From the NCBI GenBank assembly GCA_018881555.1, contig JACAXG010000091.1, positions 2,824,194 to 2,888,193 on the forward strand: 64,000 bases of DNA. The letters are read 5' to 3'. The translations under genes and the position numbers were made by a program. This DNA is from Amblyornis subalaris. Taxonomy: Eukaryota; Chordata; Aves; Passeriformes; Ptilonorhynchidae. The stretch's first letter is position 1; each line of letters begins with the position of its first letter. The notes beneath the pieces are model-generated. The model made no database searches and was not told the DNA's origin. It saw only the letters and a program-made list of their open reading frames with translations. This document shows, piece after piece, positions 49,123-59,431 of this stretch.

Positions 49123-51554
49123 GTTAAATGAGTTTCAGACAGGTTTTAGCTTGGCAATTCAGACACTTCATGCAAAGGTACCACCCAGCTGATCAGGTGA
49201 TGAGTGCATTNCCAAAACAAACTTTCAAATGAGAAAGAAGAATCAGAAAAAAGGGGGAGCAACTTTCGGGATACTGTAATATGACCATAGTGATAAATCA
49301 TTTACAGTCCCCAAAACCCCCACACTTTGCAGGCTGAAATTAGAAGCATGAGGGAAAAAATTAAACCCACAGCTAGAGAAGTTACTGACAGTTTTAGCTG
49401 TTACTGTTTGAATATCGTCAGAAGTGACTATCAAGTCTGATCCTGCCATGACATCTGAGAAGTCCCAAGAGACAACAGTTCTGACAAACTGTCAGAGCCA
49501 TGAACACCCTCAATTCCAGCTGAGATATCCCAGGTGCTAAGCACTACTGCACGCAACAGCAGAACTTCTCTCCATCTCTGCACTAAAGGGTTTATGTGAC
49601 TTATTTCCCTCATTGCATTGCAATCTTTGATGCAGGTTCAATTATATGAAAAAAATTAAATTAATACCTACTAAAGGCTGCAGAAGACATTGTGAAGCTA
49701 CTTTTTAAACTATTATATGAACGACTCATTCACATTTACTAGGAATAGACAGCTTGAGATGGTAGAAATAGATCCCCAAGAGGTATCATGTCATAATGCT
49801 GCACACTGAAAAGTTGCATGCTAATCTCCATTCATACTGGGGTCACAATTAGATTTTGCAACCAGTAAGCTTAATATCTTTTAAACTTTTCTGACACTGC
49901 AGATTTCTTTCTCTTTACCACCCAATTTATCAGCACTTTTTAAAAGACAGTAAGAATTATTTTATCCTTTCCCTTTGGAAAGCAACAAATACATCCTCCT
50001 GCTCTTTGAACACTATGTTTTAGATATTTATGTAAGCAAAAAATAAAGATAACAGAACTTACATCATTTGGATACAGAGCTGATTTGGCATTGGCTTGAA
50101 TTCCTGTGAGGTGCAAAATGACTTGCCATGTCATATAAAAGCCTGGAAATAGGTGCTCTTCTATAATGCTTATAATGAAAGAAATACTTAACCATTTCAT
50201 GGGATATGTCAAATCAGAGTTTTACATTTCTTTTTGATCTCATGTAGAAAACAGAGTACTACAAGTCTGGAGCCAGTAATTTAGCTTAATCTGCCTGATT
50301 GATTCACTGTGTCTTTCACTTCTAAGACATAATTTCAAATCTAGCCCAGAGCAAACTGACAGAAAACCTTTCTGATCTGAGTCACAGGAAAGGTCACGGT
50401 TAAAGAATTTCCTGAGCTTTATTCTGATTTGAACCACAGCAGCCCATCATGTGGAATGAGTAACAGAGTCACAACACCTACAGCCACGAAATCTCTCAGC
50501 ATCCTTGCTCTTCCTGTGTGACACCTTACTGACTGGGTCCCTAAAAATCTTCTAGCAAAGAAAGACCACGCAGCTCCTCTANAGACAGAAGTCTGCTTGT
50601 TTTCATACACCTCCTCCACTGCCCCATGGGATGGAGAGCTGGGCAGGGTGGGGTGCTGCTGGGCTTCTGCTGGGAGGCCCTCGTGTACATGATTTGTGAC
50701 ATTGCCACCCGTGTCAGGGGAGCTGACCTTTTCAAGCCAGAGCGGCTGGCAACTGTGACACAGGTTACATCACCTCAGAGCAGAGGCAGTGACAGTCACT
50801 TGACCCTTCTCAGCAGAGAGCAAACGCACAGTCCACAGACAGAGAGAGGAACANGAATCCTCTCTGCCCTGTGGATTCTCTCCCTACACACACGGAGCCA
50901 TCGATCTTCCCCTGCGTGCCCCACCAACAGTCATATTTATATACCTGTGGGGGCTGTAAGGAGCTTATTTATTATTTGTTTTCATTTAATGATCTCTGTC
51001 ATTCTCCCCTAGGAATACCCATACACGCTATGCAAATCCTATTAAGCCCCTGGCAATAGTGAGAATGCCACGAGCAGCAGCGTCTGGTACATCAGCTCTT
51101 TGAGTGACTCGGCTGCTGAACCGAGTCCTCCCCTGCACTCCCCCCACCACCTTCATTTGCTCACAGTGTCATTCCCCTCCCCGAGAGTCTTTCCTAGGAA
51201 CCAGCAAGGGCTTGCTCCAGGCTTCTCTGTCCCTCACCCGTAGTTCCCAAACGGTGGTCCCTGGCCCCACCATCTCTGCAGAATGCTGGGCAATCTGCAC
51301 ACTGAGAGCTCCCAAGGTCACACCAGGGAAAGAGNAGCGAATCAAACACTTCTGGCAACGATCTTTAATTTAGGCACTGACTTTGACTAGGTTATATGGG
51401 CATTGTATGACCAAATATTTCAGGAAAGATGGTGAAAAAAGAGGTCAACAAATCATAATTAACCCCTGTGATAAAAGACCATCCATGGTATGATGAGAAG
51501 GTGTAAGAATTGAATTCCTTCTTTCTAGCTACAACATTGCAGAAGCTTAGGGAC
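49123..51554. other. gene-free stretch
   Basis: No exon or recognised repeat. A candidate regulatory block with an octamer lies at 50.93-51.07 kb. A 128-codon open frame at 50626-51012 (plus) is unrecognised. Near 51130-51340 the DNA is somewhat C-rich, without CpG clustering. Confidence 0.5.
50930..51070. promoter_or_regulatory. candidate regulatory block with octamer
   Basis: The octamer ATGCAAAT at 51030-51037 is the classical POU-factor site. It is surrounded by non-repetitive sequence such as TATTTATATACCTGTGGGGG, TTTTCATTTAATGATCTCTG and GCCACGAGCAGCAGCG. No frame or transposon signature is seen. The octamer occurs by chance every ~30 kb (both strands), so only alignment would make this convincing. 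Confidence 0.27.
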
Positions 51555-51677
51555 AGTGGATTGACCCTGAGACTTAGAAATGTGTGTTTCTTTGCAATGG
51601 CTTCTATTANCTTTGCCAATTCACTTACCCTTTCTAAATCACATTTTCGTATCTGTGATATGGGATAAAAATCATGA
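51555..51677 (+). mobile_element. MIR-like CORE-SINE relic
   Basis: AGTGGATTGACCCTGAGACT, then CTTTGCCAATTCACTTACCC, TTTCTAAATCACATTTTCGT, ATCTGTGATATGGGATAAAA follows the MIR order: GGAGACCTGGG head side, CTTGGGCAAGTCACTTAACC, TCTCTGTGCCTCAGTTTCCT, CATCTGTAAAATGGGGATAA. The match is good across about 85 bp of the 3' half and poorer in the 5' half. The age seems comparable to the copy at 8.87 kb. Confidence 0.65.
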
Positions 51678-54600
51678 GTCACTGTGAAAATCAGAGAATT
51701 GCAAACAAAACCATGATCACAGTATAAGAATCACTGCTTTTGTTAGGGGAAAAATCTGATGTTTCTCATAAGCTGTTGTCACAAGCTTTATAGTTCCCAG
51801 AGTATGTCAGGCTTGCTAAAAGTCAGGTCTAACAAGTCAATGCATTATTTTGAAAATATATATTACATTTCAACTTATCCTTCATTATCCTTATACCTGT
51901 CTCCTTTTAGCTCTCTGCATTGCTGCTTTGCTATTCTAGTCCACATGATCTGCACTTTGATTAATTAATTTATTCTGATTATTTAACTCCTTTTTCATTT
52001 TTCCATATTCTTCTTCCTTGATTTTTCTTTGGTTATCTCCCTGTCAGTCTTTTCTTTGCTTCTCTTTTTATTTCTGCTCTCGAGTAATGGTTTTTCTTTT
52101 CATCTCTGCTTCTTCCATTTATTATCTTCATATATGGAAAAATATACACTAATACCTCCAGGGAAAATAATCCACAATACAGACACTCAGTGAGAGAGAG
52201 GAGATCCAAAGAAGCTGCAGTGCTGAAAGACATATAGCAGAGACAGCAAACTGGAGATTAGATACGGTTTTGCAAGAAGATACAGCTACAAAAAAAGCCT
52301 AATGAAATCTTGTCATCATATGCAGAGGCATCACCTTGTGTTGCCAACCAGAGAGATTTAAATCTGGTCTTGTAGGGATTTCCTATTAGCTCGCATGGAA
52401 TACTGAGTTAGGTTATATGGATATGCTGCCTCGGCAATATGCAGACCACATGAATACCTGGATAGAAGAATATTGTCGATATTCACTACAGAACCGACAA
52501 CAACCTCGAGGGAATTCAAAGAGGATCAACAGAAAAACAACGGGAAGCTGAAAAGACAACTGCAAAAAAAGTAAACAATGGAAAATGTTGAATAGCACTC
52601 TTAGANTGGTCAGGAAGGGGTTAAAGAGCTCACAAAAAAAAAGTGGCAAATACAGAACATATCTGATTATCAAGGAGGGGGAAATGCTTTTTCACAGCAT
52701 GCACAAAAAAGAAAAAATTAAAACGGGATAAATTAGGTTAAGCTTTTCATTAAGGTTGAGGCTTTGTTTGAGTCAGGTGANAAGCTTGTAAGAGCCATCA
52801 CTTGGNACTTCAGTGGTGAGAGACAGATTTAAAATTTTTTTTAATTGTCCCCAACCCTGTGCTGGGGTGTTACATTGCAAATGGTTCTATNAGAAACAGT
52901 AACTTTTCATTTAACTCTCAGCCAGGTATTAGAACCTCTCTCCAAAATGGTTCAGTGAGCAAGCACCTCATTTTAGTGATCTTCTGGATTCACTCTCACA
53001 GATATCAGCACGGGATAAAAACATGGACATTCTCTCCCTTCAGCAGCAGTAATGTTGTTCGAGATGCATGTTCAACCTTGGAGCATAATGAGCTTTAGCT
53101 GCTACTTGACCACACTGTAAGTCAGTGTTAATAAAAATACACTATAAATAATTAACAGTAATTTAAATATTCATATGTTGTTGGGGGCAAGGCCTTTCAT
53201 CAGACAGTTGAAAAAACATTAGTGAGCCATGATATATTTCACCAAGGCNAACTTGAACCTAAAAACGTTACCCTAGTGCACGAAGTAATAAACAAGAGAA
53301 TGGCCACCAGACAGTTTGCTAATATATAGTGACCATTTTCTTACTTGATAAACTACAATCTCAGAAATGGTTGATTCATAGNAGCAAGCCTTAAAAAAAT
53401 ATTGAAATAATTCATTTCATTTGATTCATGCTGATACGCATTTATATATTTTTTTTCCCATTCTTTCTTTTTTTATCCAGGAAAGTGATTTTTCTTCCAC
53501 AGCATTGGAAATGTCCCCTCAAATTGTCACATGGAGTTAGAATTGCTCCTGAGCCAAACGATCCTGTATGTAACTGCAAACACAGCCTCCCCCAGGTGAC
53601 TTTAGGAACTGTGGTTTCCTCTTCTGTAAGTGTTCAGATATGAGNTTTGCCTCTGGAGCTGAACAGAAAGCCAGGATTGAGCATATGCTGTCCTACCCAT
53701 ATGCACAAGTAACTTGATATTAGCATGATCCCTACCCACAGCGATAACACTAAACAAAATCCTCAGAGTCTAAATATAGAAGTGATGCTGGAACAAGATC
53801 CATGCATCTCACTTTATAGGCAGCTTTAGTAAGAGACTCCCCTCTCTGGGTGCAGATGCAATACTGACAATGAACTGGATTCTGTGGTGCTATTAACCCC
53901 CTACTATGAAAATGCAACATAAAAATATTCTTAAGTTCTTTGAAAAAACCACAATGAGCTAATAATTATTTTTAAAAAATGTGAGATACAGAAAGTAAAA
54001 TCTTATACATGTGAAAAGCCACTGTTCCAATAGCATTAGTAGTTTATTTGAATGTCTCATCTGTAATACTGACTACTCAAGCTTCATCTCGTTAAATGAA
54101 TGGTCTGCTGTCTTTCAGTTCATATTAAATTTATTTACTAAAGTATTCAAGACAGAATTAGCAGTTAGAGCAAGGAGCCATAGTTAGCCAGGCCACCCTA
54201 CGAAACAATTGAATACTTGACTTTTCTAAATGAAACCAAAGAAACAGAACACCAAACTCAGTTACTCAGAGAAACCATATCACGTACTGAAAAATATAAT
54301 TTCTTCATAACACAGTTGCAGAGAAGGAGCAGTAATAAGTACAGTCAGGTTTCCAGCAAGGAAATTAATCACAAATGCCACCTCTAATTGATTTGGCACA
54401 AGTGGTCCAGTGCAGTCCAGCAACACTGCTCTAGTTCTTGGCATTTGATGGCCCCGTGTTCATGCCCTAGTCCTACACATGAGGACTCAGGGCCAAACTA
54501 AAAGGTCTGAAATTCTTACCTCACTTCAGGAGGGACTTTATTCACCTCCTCACAGTACAGCCTGTTTGCTTTAATAAGAAGTTTAAACACCTGCTGTAAA

Positions 54601-55288
54601 GCAGGCATGGCTGCCCGGTGTCCAAAAATATGTAAAATGGAATTTGACATGGCTTATCTGTTGGGAATTTTCAAAACAAAGGACTTCTGCTTAGCTTTTC
54701 ACAGCAGCTCANACCAGGAAGCTTTAGAATTGCTTCTCTCTCACATTCTCTCCACAGTGAGACCCCAAGTGCTACNACCTGCACGGAACACAAAGCATCG
54801 TTGTCATGGTTCATGTGCAAGTCTGCAACATTTGCAAACAGCTTCCAAAGCATCCCTCAGAAACTGGGTCTTTTTTTTCCACACTATCCTGCAAATAACC
54901 CGNCAGAAAAGCCCACACAGAGCAAGCAGGAAGAAGAGCTCATGGCAGAAGAGCTGTCTTCAGTCAGGTGTTGTAGCTGGGTTCATCCTGACCACTTGGC
55001 ACCACTTCATATGGACACTGACTCAGGACATTAGCTCTTGTTCGGGAATGGAGGCAAATCTTTCCTCACCTTTCACTCTTGTTCATACATTTCCATCATT
55101 ATTATTTGTTCCAAATTAGTCCACTGCTAAAGAACAACTTAATAAAGGAACAGCACGCCAAATATCAGGTTTTGCACTTCCTAATCCGTGTTCTGCTTCC
55201 CACTATGTGCAATAAGTGTGTACATCTTCCCTATTTGGTGTGAACAGAATTAGCCTGTGGTTTGCACAAAGGAAAGAGAAATAGAACA
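51678..55288. other. gene-free stretch
   Basis: AT-rich DNA without recognised exons. A 170-codon plus-strand open frame at 54607-55119 is the longest in the window. Its translation shows no known domain, no signal peptide and no exon-like boundary. No recent CR1 copy is seen here. Confidence 0.5.
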
Positions 55289-55346
55289 TCCAGATTTCAT
55301 TCCTGATTTTGCTACACTATTGGGCAAAGTACTGCCTGTCTCAAAC
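55289..55346 (+). mobile_element. possible MIR-like fragment
   Basis: CCAGATTTCATTCCTGATTT, TGCTACACTATTGGGCAAAG, TACTGCCTGTCTCAAAC lines up with the MIR core (GGGTTCAATCCCAGCTCTGCCAC, CTTGGGCAAGTCACTTAACC). A short gap in the middle is needed. It is weaker than the copies at 8.87 and 51.56 kb. Confidence 0.4.
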
Positions 55347-55999
55347 AACCTTCCACATAACAGGAATCTTTAAATAGCAACAGANAAAGATGAATTTTTG
55401 AAGTGTTTTGAGATGCCTGAATGACCAATGCCAGGGGCAGAAAAAAGTGCACCACTGCAGGGTAGAAAATGACAGCCATATGGATACAGGAATGTCATTT
55501 TTGTAAGAAAAACAAAAACAAGGAAGGAGGATTCTGTTACTTCTCTTGAATGGTTATAAGGTATTTGTTCCCAGAGTTTAAGTAGGAAGGTCACAGCTAT
55601 CCTGACAGGCTAGCCTTTCATTGAACTAATTTTTAAAACATAGGTGGGTTCAAAGATCACTTTTTAAATTCAGGTGGGGAGTATTTCCAAGTTCATCTCC
55701 TGAACCTCTGATACACCCTTTAAGTCACTTTNCTGGTACTTAAAACCGCTGTTAAATCTGCCCTCTTGTAATTACTGGGCAGCCACTGCCTCAGGATAAA
55801 TCTAATAGAGTTTTTGGCACTGTTGTATTAAAACTTACCTATCAACTCACTGCAGAGCTTTAGCTCTCCCTAAATACGTACTTGGGAGAGAATTTACGAG
55901 CAGGAATCACATTTTGCAAAATGATTAAAGTTACCAAACATCCATAAAAAGTTGCAGTTGTAGATACCATTTTTTTGAAAGTCTGCTTAATTTATGAGA
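55347..55999. other. gene-free stretch
   Basis: About 650 bp in which I see no exon, RNA gene or repeat. It borders the candidate regulatory cluster that begins at 56 kb. Confidence 0.5.
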
Positions 56000-56130
56000 G
56001 GTGGAAGGTTTATTGCCATTTAGAGTCCACAGTGATGCAGCAATTTAGCATTTTGCTGAAGTCGTACACAGCTGCCGCCTCATTTATGAATTTTACATGT
56101 TTTTAAATTGCCACGTTTGTAACTGGGGGC
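56000..56130. promoter_or_regulatory. candidate conserved non-coding element
   Basis: Dense runs of motif-like sequence (GGTTTATTGCCATTTAGAG, TGATGCAGCAATTTAGCATT, CTGCCGCCTCATTTATGAAT, AATTGCCACGTTTGTAAC) with a few retained CpGs, no stop-free frame and no transposon signature. It is the first of three such blocks in 2.7 kb. The call is by texture only. Confidence 0.32.
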
Positions 56131-57039
56131 ATCTGCGTGCTGGGAAGGGTGGAGGGAAACAGACTCTCCTTATTGTTCACTGCCCTGCTGTTAAAATGTG
56201 CAGCAGGTCATGCTCCTTCTGACAAGGCTGTGAACCACGCAGTGAGCTCCAACGCTTACCCTGAAGACAGAACATCCCTCTCTCCTGTCCTGTCATCAGG
56301 CACCCCAAAAAGAGTCTTGCACCATCTTCTTCACATCCTTCAGACACTCACACATTAATAAGATGCTCCCCAGCAGGGAGTTTCAATTGAACAGCAGTTA
56401 AAGCCACCAACACTGTGGTAAAGAAAGACAATGACAATTGAAATCGAGTCAGTGTAAACACCGGACATGGAAAATGGGCAGAAACCCGTTTGGAAAACGT
56501 TTTTCTTCTTATCTATTGCTTTAGAAGGTTTATTCCCATTTGCAAATTGAGCCATGAGGTTGGACATAAAATGTCTTGATCACCTGCACATCCCTCCAGC
56601 TGTTCTCCATACAGTTTGCAGCTTGTTAACAACTGAGGTTCTGACAAGCATGAGCACTGCCATGTGCTCATCAGAACCGAACACTGAGATTTGCAAGGTC
56701 GCACTATTGCAATGCACAGATCTCCATGCTAAGACGTGCAATAGGGTACAGAGNTGCCTTACCTATCTGCCTATCCTGCTGTCATCAATAATTCCTTTAG
56801 CTTGTGTTAGTTCATTTTTTTTTCATTTTACCAAGTTAGAGTTGTGTTTATAACTGAAAACTAATNACAGACATTTAGATTTTTCCCTAAGAAATCCAGC
56901 ATCTCCTCCTTAACCCTTAAAATTTTTCAGCTTAATTGAATTCTATATTGTGTTTATGATGTAATTTNAAAAATCCCTTAAAAAACCCATCCCAAAACTT
57001 AAAAAGCTCTTTTCATTACTTCTGAATTTCTTTTGCAAC

Positions 57040-57330
57040 AGGCGGTGTTTTATCTATGGAGAAGACTGGAGTTCCTGTCAATTGTAATAAAATCCAAATG
57101 CTTCTTAATAAATGGAGTGAAGTTAAAAGGAGCCAAAACAATGAGGAATTAGAGATTAGCAGCAGTAATCGTGGACTAATTGAAACAATAACCTATTAAC
57201 TGGTGTTTTGGCAGTTCTTGCAGACACAGGAAGCCATATGTAACCCAAGCTGCCATTACTAAGCATATAGATTTGGCCTTAATGAAATCTTTCCACTGCC
57301 AGGAAGAAACCTCACACTTTCCCTTTCTGT
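57040..57330. promoter_or_regulatory. candidate conserved non-coding element
   Basis: The block has GCGGTGTTTTATCTATGG, TCCTGTCAATTGTAATAAAA, a SOX-like ACAATGAGG, GCAGTAATCGTGGACTAATT (homeobox-like TAAT cores) and AAATGCCAGCGATTAGC. It is non-repetitive and closed in all frames beyond 70 codons. The candidate binding factors are inferred from core motifs that are individually common. Confidence 0.33.
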
Positions 57331-58189
57331 GAGAAACTAAATGCCAGCGATTAGCATTTTGTATAAGTTTCACAATCAGGGGCACATCTCATGTGGAAGA
57401 ACTACAAATTAGCTATTTAAAAAAAAAAATACAGCTTTGCTCTGCAGCTGTAACAGACACAGAGATGTCAATTCTTGCTCTGTAAACAAATTATTTTGTT
57501 GTCTTAGTTTGTTTCCAGAGTAGCTAGATATCATATCACTAAGATATGGCATGTTTAAGAAATTAAATAAATATTAATAGAGTAAGCATTAACATGTCAG
57601 CTTCGAAAAAGCAGCTACAGGGAGTGTTTGCAAAGGTCACCCCTTTTGAGGATGCCCAACAGGGTCAGGACTTTCCAGTTTAGAGCACAGGGTGACTTAT
57701 TCTGTAAGGAATGCAGTTGCCATTGAAACTGCCCCTGCAGTGCAGGAAACGTTCCTGCCACTTGACAGAAACTGAGCCTCTGCCTGTCTTTCATTCCCCA
57801 CAAAAGGACGAGGCAGATGTTTGATGAGTAGACATGGCCATACCAGCCATGCCATCAGTGCATCCCCAAATAATCCACTGCAAAACTGCAAAACTCTGTC
57901 CCCCTGCACGAAACGCGGTACCTGTTGGCTAATGCAGCTGGTACCAGAGAAGAAAGACTTGGCAGAATTTAGCTCTTCAAAATTAAACAATCCTTGGAAG
58001 CAAAATAGAAGGGAAATTGCTAACATTTACCTCAATGATTCTAGAAAGGGACTGAGCAGCAGCACAAGATGTCCCGCAGAATATTTGTGCCAGAGCTGAC
58101 AGTCTTGCAGCCTGAATCTGTAGANCAGAGCAGTATATGATGTAAATGTTGTACATCATAAAAATCAATGGTCCTTTTGCTAAGTGGTC
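57331..58189. other. gene-free stretch between candidate regulatory blocks
   Basis: AT-rich spacer with an A-run near 57419-57429. Open frames are at most about 110 codons and unrecognised. Confidence 0.5.
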
Positions 58190-58720
58190 AATATTTATTT
58201 AACTTTAGCATTGTTTAATTCAATGCATCAATTAAAGATAGTGTCATCTCTATTTGGTCCCAAGCTGCTGTTTCTGTTTGTCGTTACCTCATCTGTTTGA
58301 TATCACTCATGTCTTTAAATCTCTGCTCTTTTGTCCCCTTGCATAACTCAAGGACAGGAGTAATTGACATGAAACTTTTAAAAATTAATTTCNCCGCGTA
58401 TGCCACTAACAGAGAGTGCAAGTCCTCAGAATCATTTATAACTTCATGGAGATTGGCCCTGACAAAACAATACCTTAAAAACTCACGAAAGTAAATTATG
58501 GTCCAGGCAAATGGCTGGATGCGAGCTGGGCTCAAGACTTGGAGCGCAGCCAGGCAAAAACAAAGTAATGCGCTTTTGATATTAATAACAGAGATGATAT
58601 TGATCCACAAGCCAGTGTCACTTCTATGCTCAGGCAAGGAGATTGCTTCAGGCATTTAGTCCACTGAAAGCCACTTTCCATGTAGGCCATTTAATTATGT
58701 GAGTCTTTAATTATATGTAA
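58190..58720. promoter_or_regulatory. candidate conserved non-coding element (strongest)
   Basis: About 530 bp of non-repetitive sequence with many homeobox-like cores (CAATGCATCAATTAAAG, GTAATTGACATG, AAAATTAATTTC, GGCCATTTAATTATG) alternating with GC-richer motifs (GGATGCGAGCTGGGCTCAAG, CTTGGAGCGCAGCCAGGC). Both strands carry a moderately long open frame (123 codons minus, 65 plus). That pattern fits low stop density in constrained DNA as well as a coding exon, and the translation is unrecognised. An exon of an unknown gene is the main alternative. Confidence 0.38.
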
Positions 58721-58947
58721 TGGAACCTAGTTAAAGGGCCAGATACCTATTTACTCGTCTTGGATATGGGCTGTGATTCAGGAAGCTGTCAAAAAGGTAT
58801 ACAACTCAATTCCTAGATTTCAAAATGCAGCTGCCTTTTTGTATATTTATTTCATCTGTGTATTTCTTTGGCTCAGAGCCTGCTGGGAATTTGTAGGTAC
58901 ATGGACTCAAATTATAGGATGATATTTTTCAGAAGACTTGAAGCTAA

Positions 58948-58989
58948 TTTTTTTTTTTTTTTTGGTAAATGTCCATTTTTTTTTTTTTT
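58948..58989. repeat. two T homopolymer runs
   Basis: Sixteen Ts (58948-58963) and fourteen Ts (58976-58989) separated by 12 bases. This could be simple sequence or the complement of an old poly-A tail; no retroposon body is visible next to it. Confidence 0.85.
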
Positions 58990-59403
58990 CCCCACACCAT
59001 AAAAGCAGCAATTCAGGAGAGTCAACATCTCATGCTGAAACACAGAATGCATTGGGAAAGAGATGGCACAGATCTACAGTTTGAAAATACTGTTTGTCAC
59101 ACGTGCATTTNCACACACCTGAAAATGTTATGCTCAAACAAAAGCGATCACATTTACATAAATTAATTACCTGCCTTAAATCTACTAGAAGAGGTTGTCT
59201 CTTAAAATTTTTTCCCCAGAGGAGGATACTGAGATGTGCCAGGGATTGCTCATATTCTTGCTATATCCTTACTTGCTCAGAGTTCAGAATTCTCCGGGGC
59301 TGTGAGAAGGGGAATGGAGCACATATGGGACTGCATCAAGGGAAAACTCGGGCAACCAGTGATGATGAAGGCCTGCTGCAAAACTATGCCTATAATTCGG
59401 TTT

Positions 59404-59431
59404 CTACTTTGAGCTCCAAGCTCAAAAGTAG
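59404..59431. other. short hairpin with one bulge
   Basis: CTACTTTGAGCT and AGCTCAAAAGTAG pair over 12 bp around a 3-nt loop with one bulged A. At 28 nt it is too short for a microRNA precursor and has no terminator role in a vertebrate. Confidence 0.6.

Noticed and set aside
53575..53640. MIR-like GTTTCCTCTTCTGTAAGTG stretch
   Set aside because: Match restricted to a short pyrimidine-rich word common in vertebrate DNA.
54607..55119. 170-codon plus-strand open frame, longest in the window
   Set aside because: No recognised domain, no splice-site or promoter context, and this length is expected occasionally in 64 kb of vertebrate DNA.
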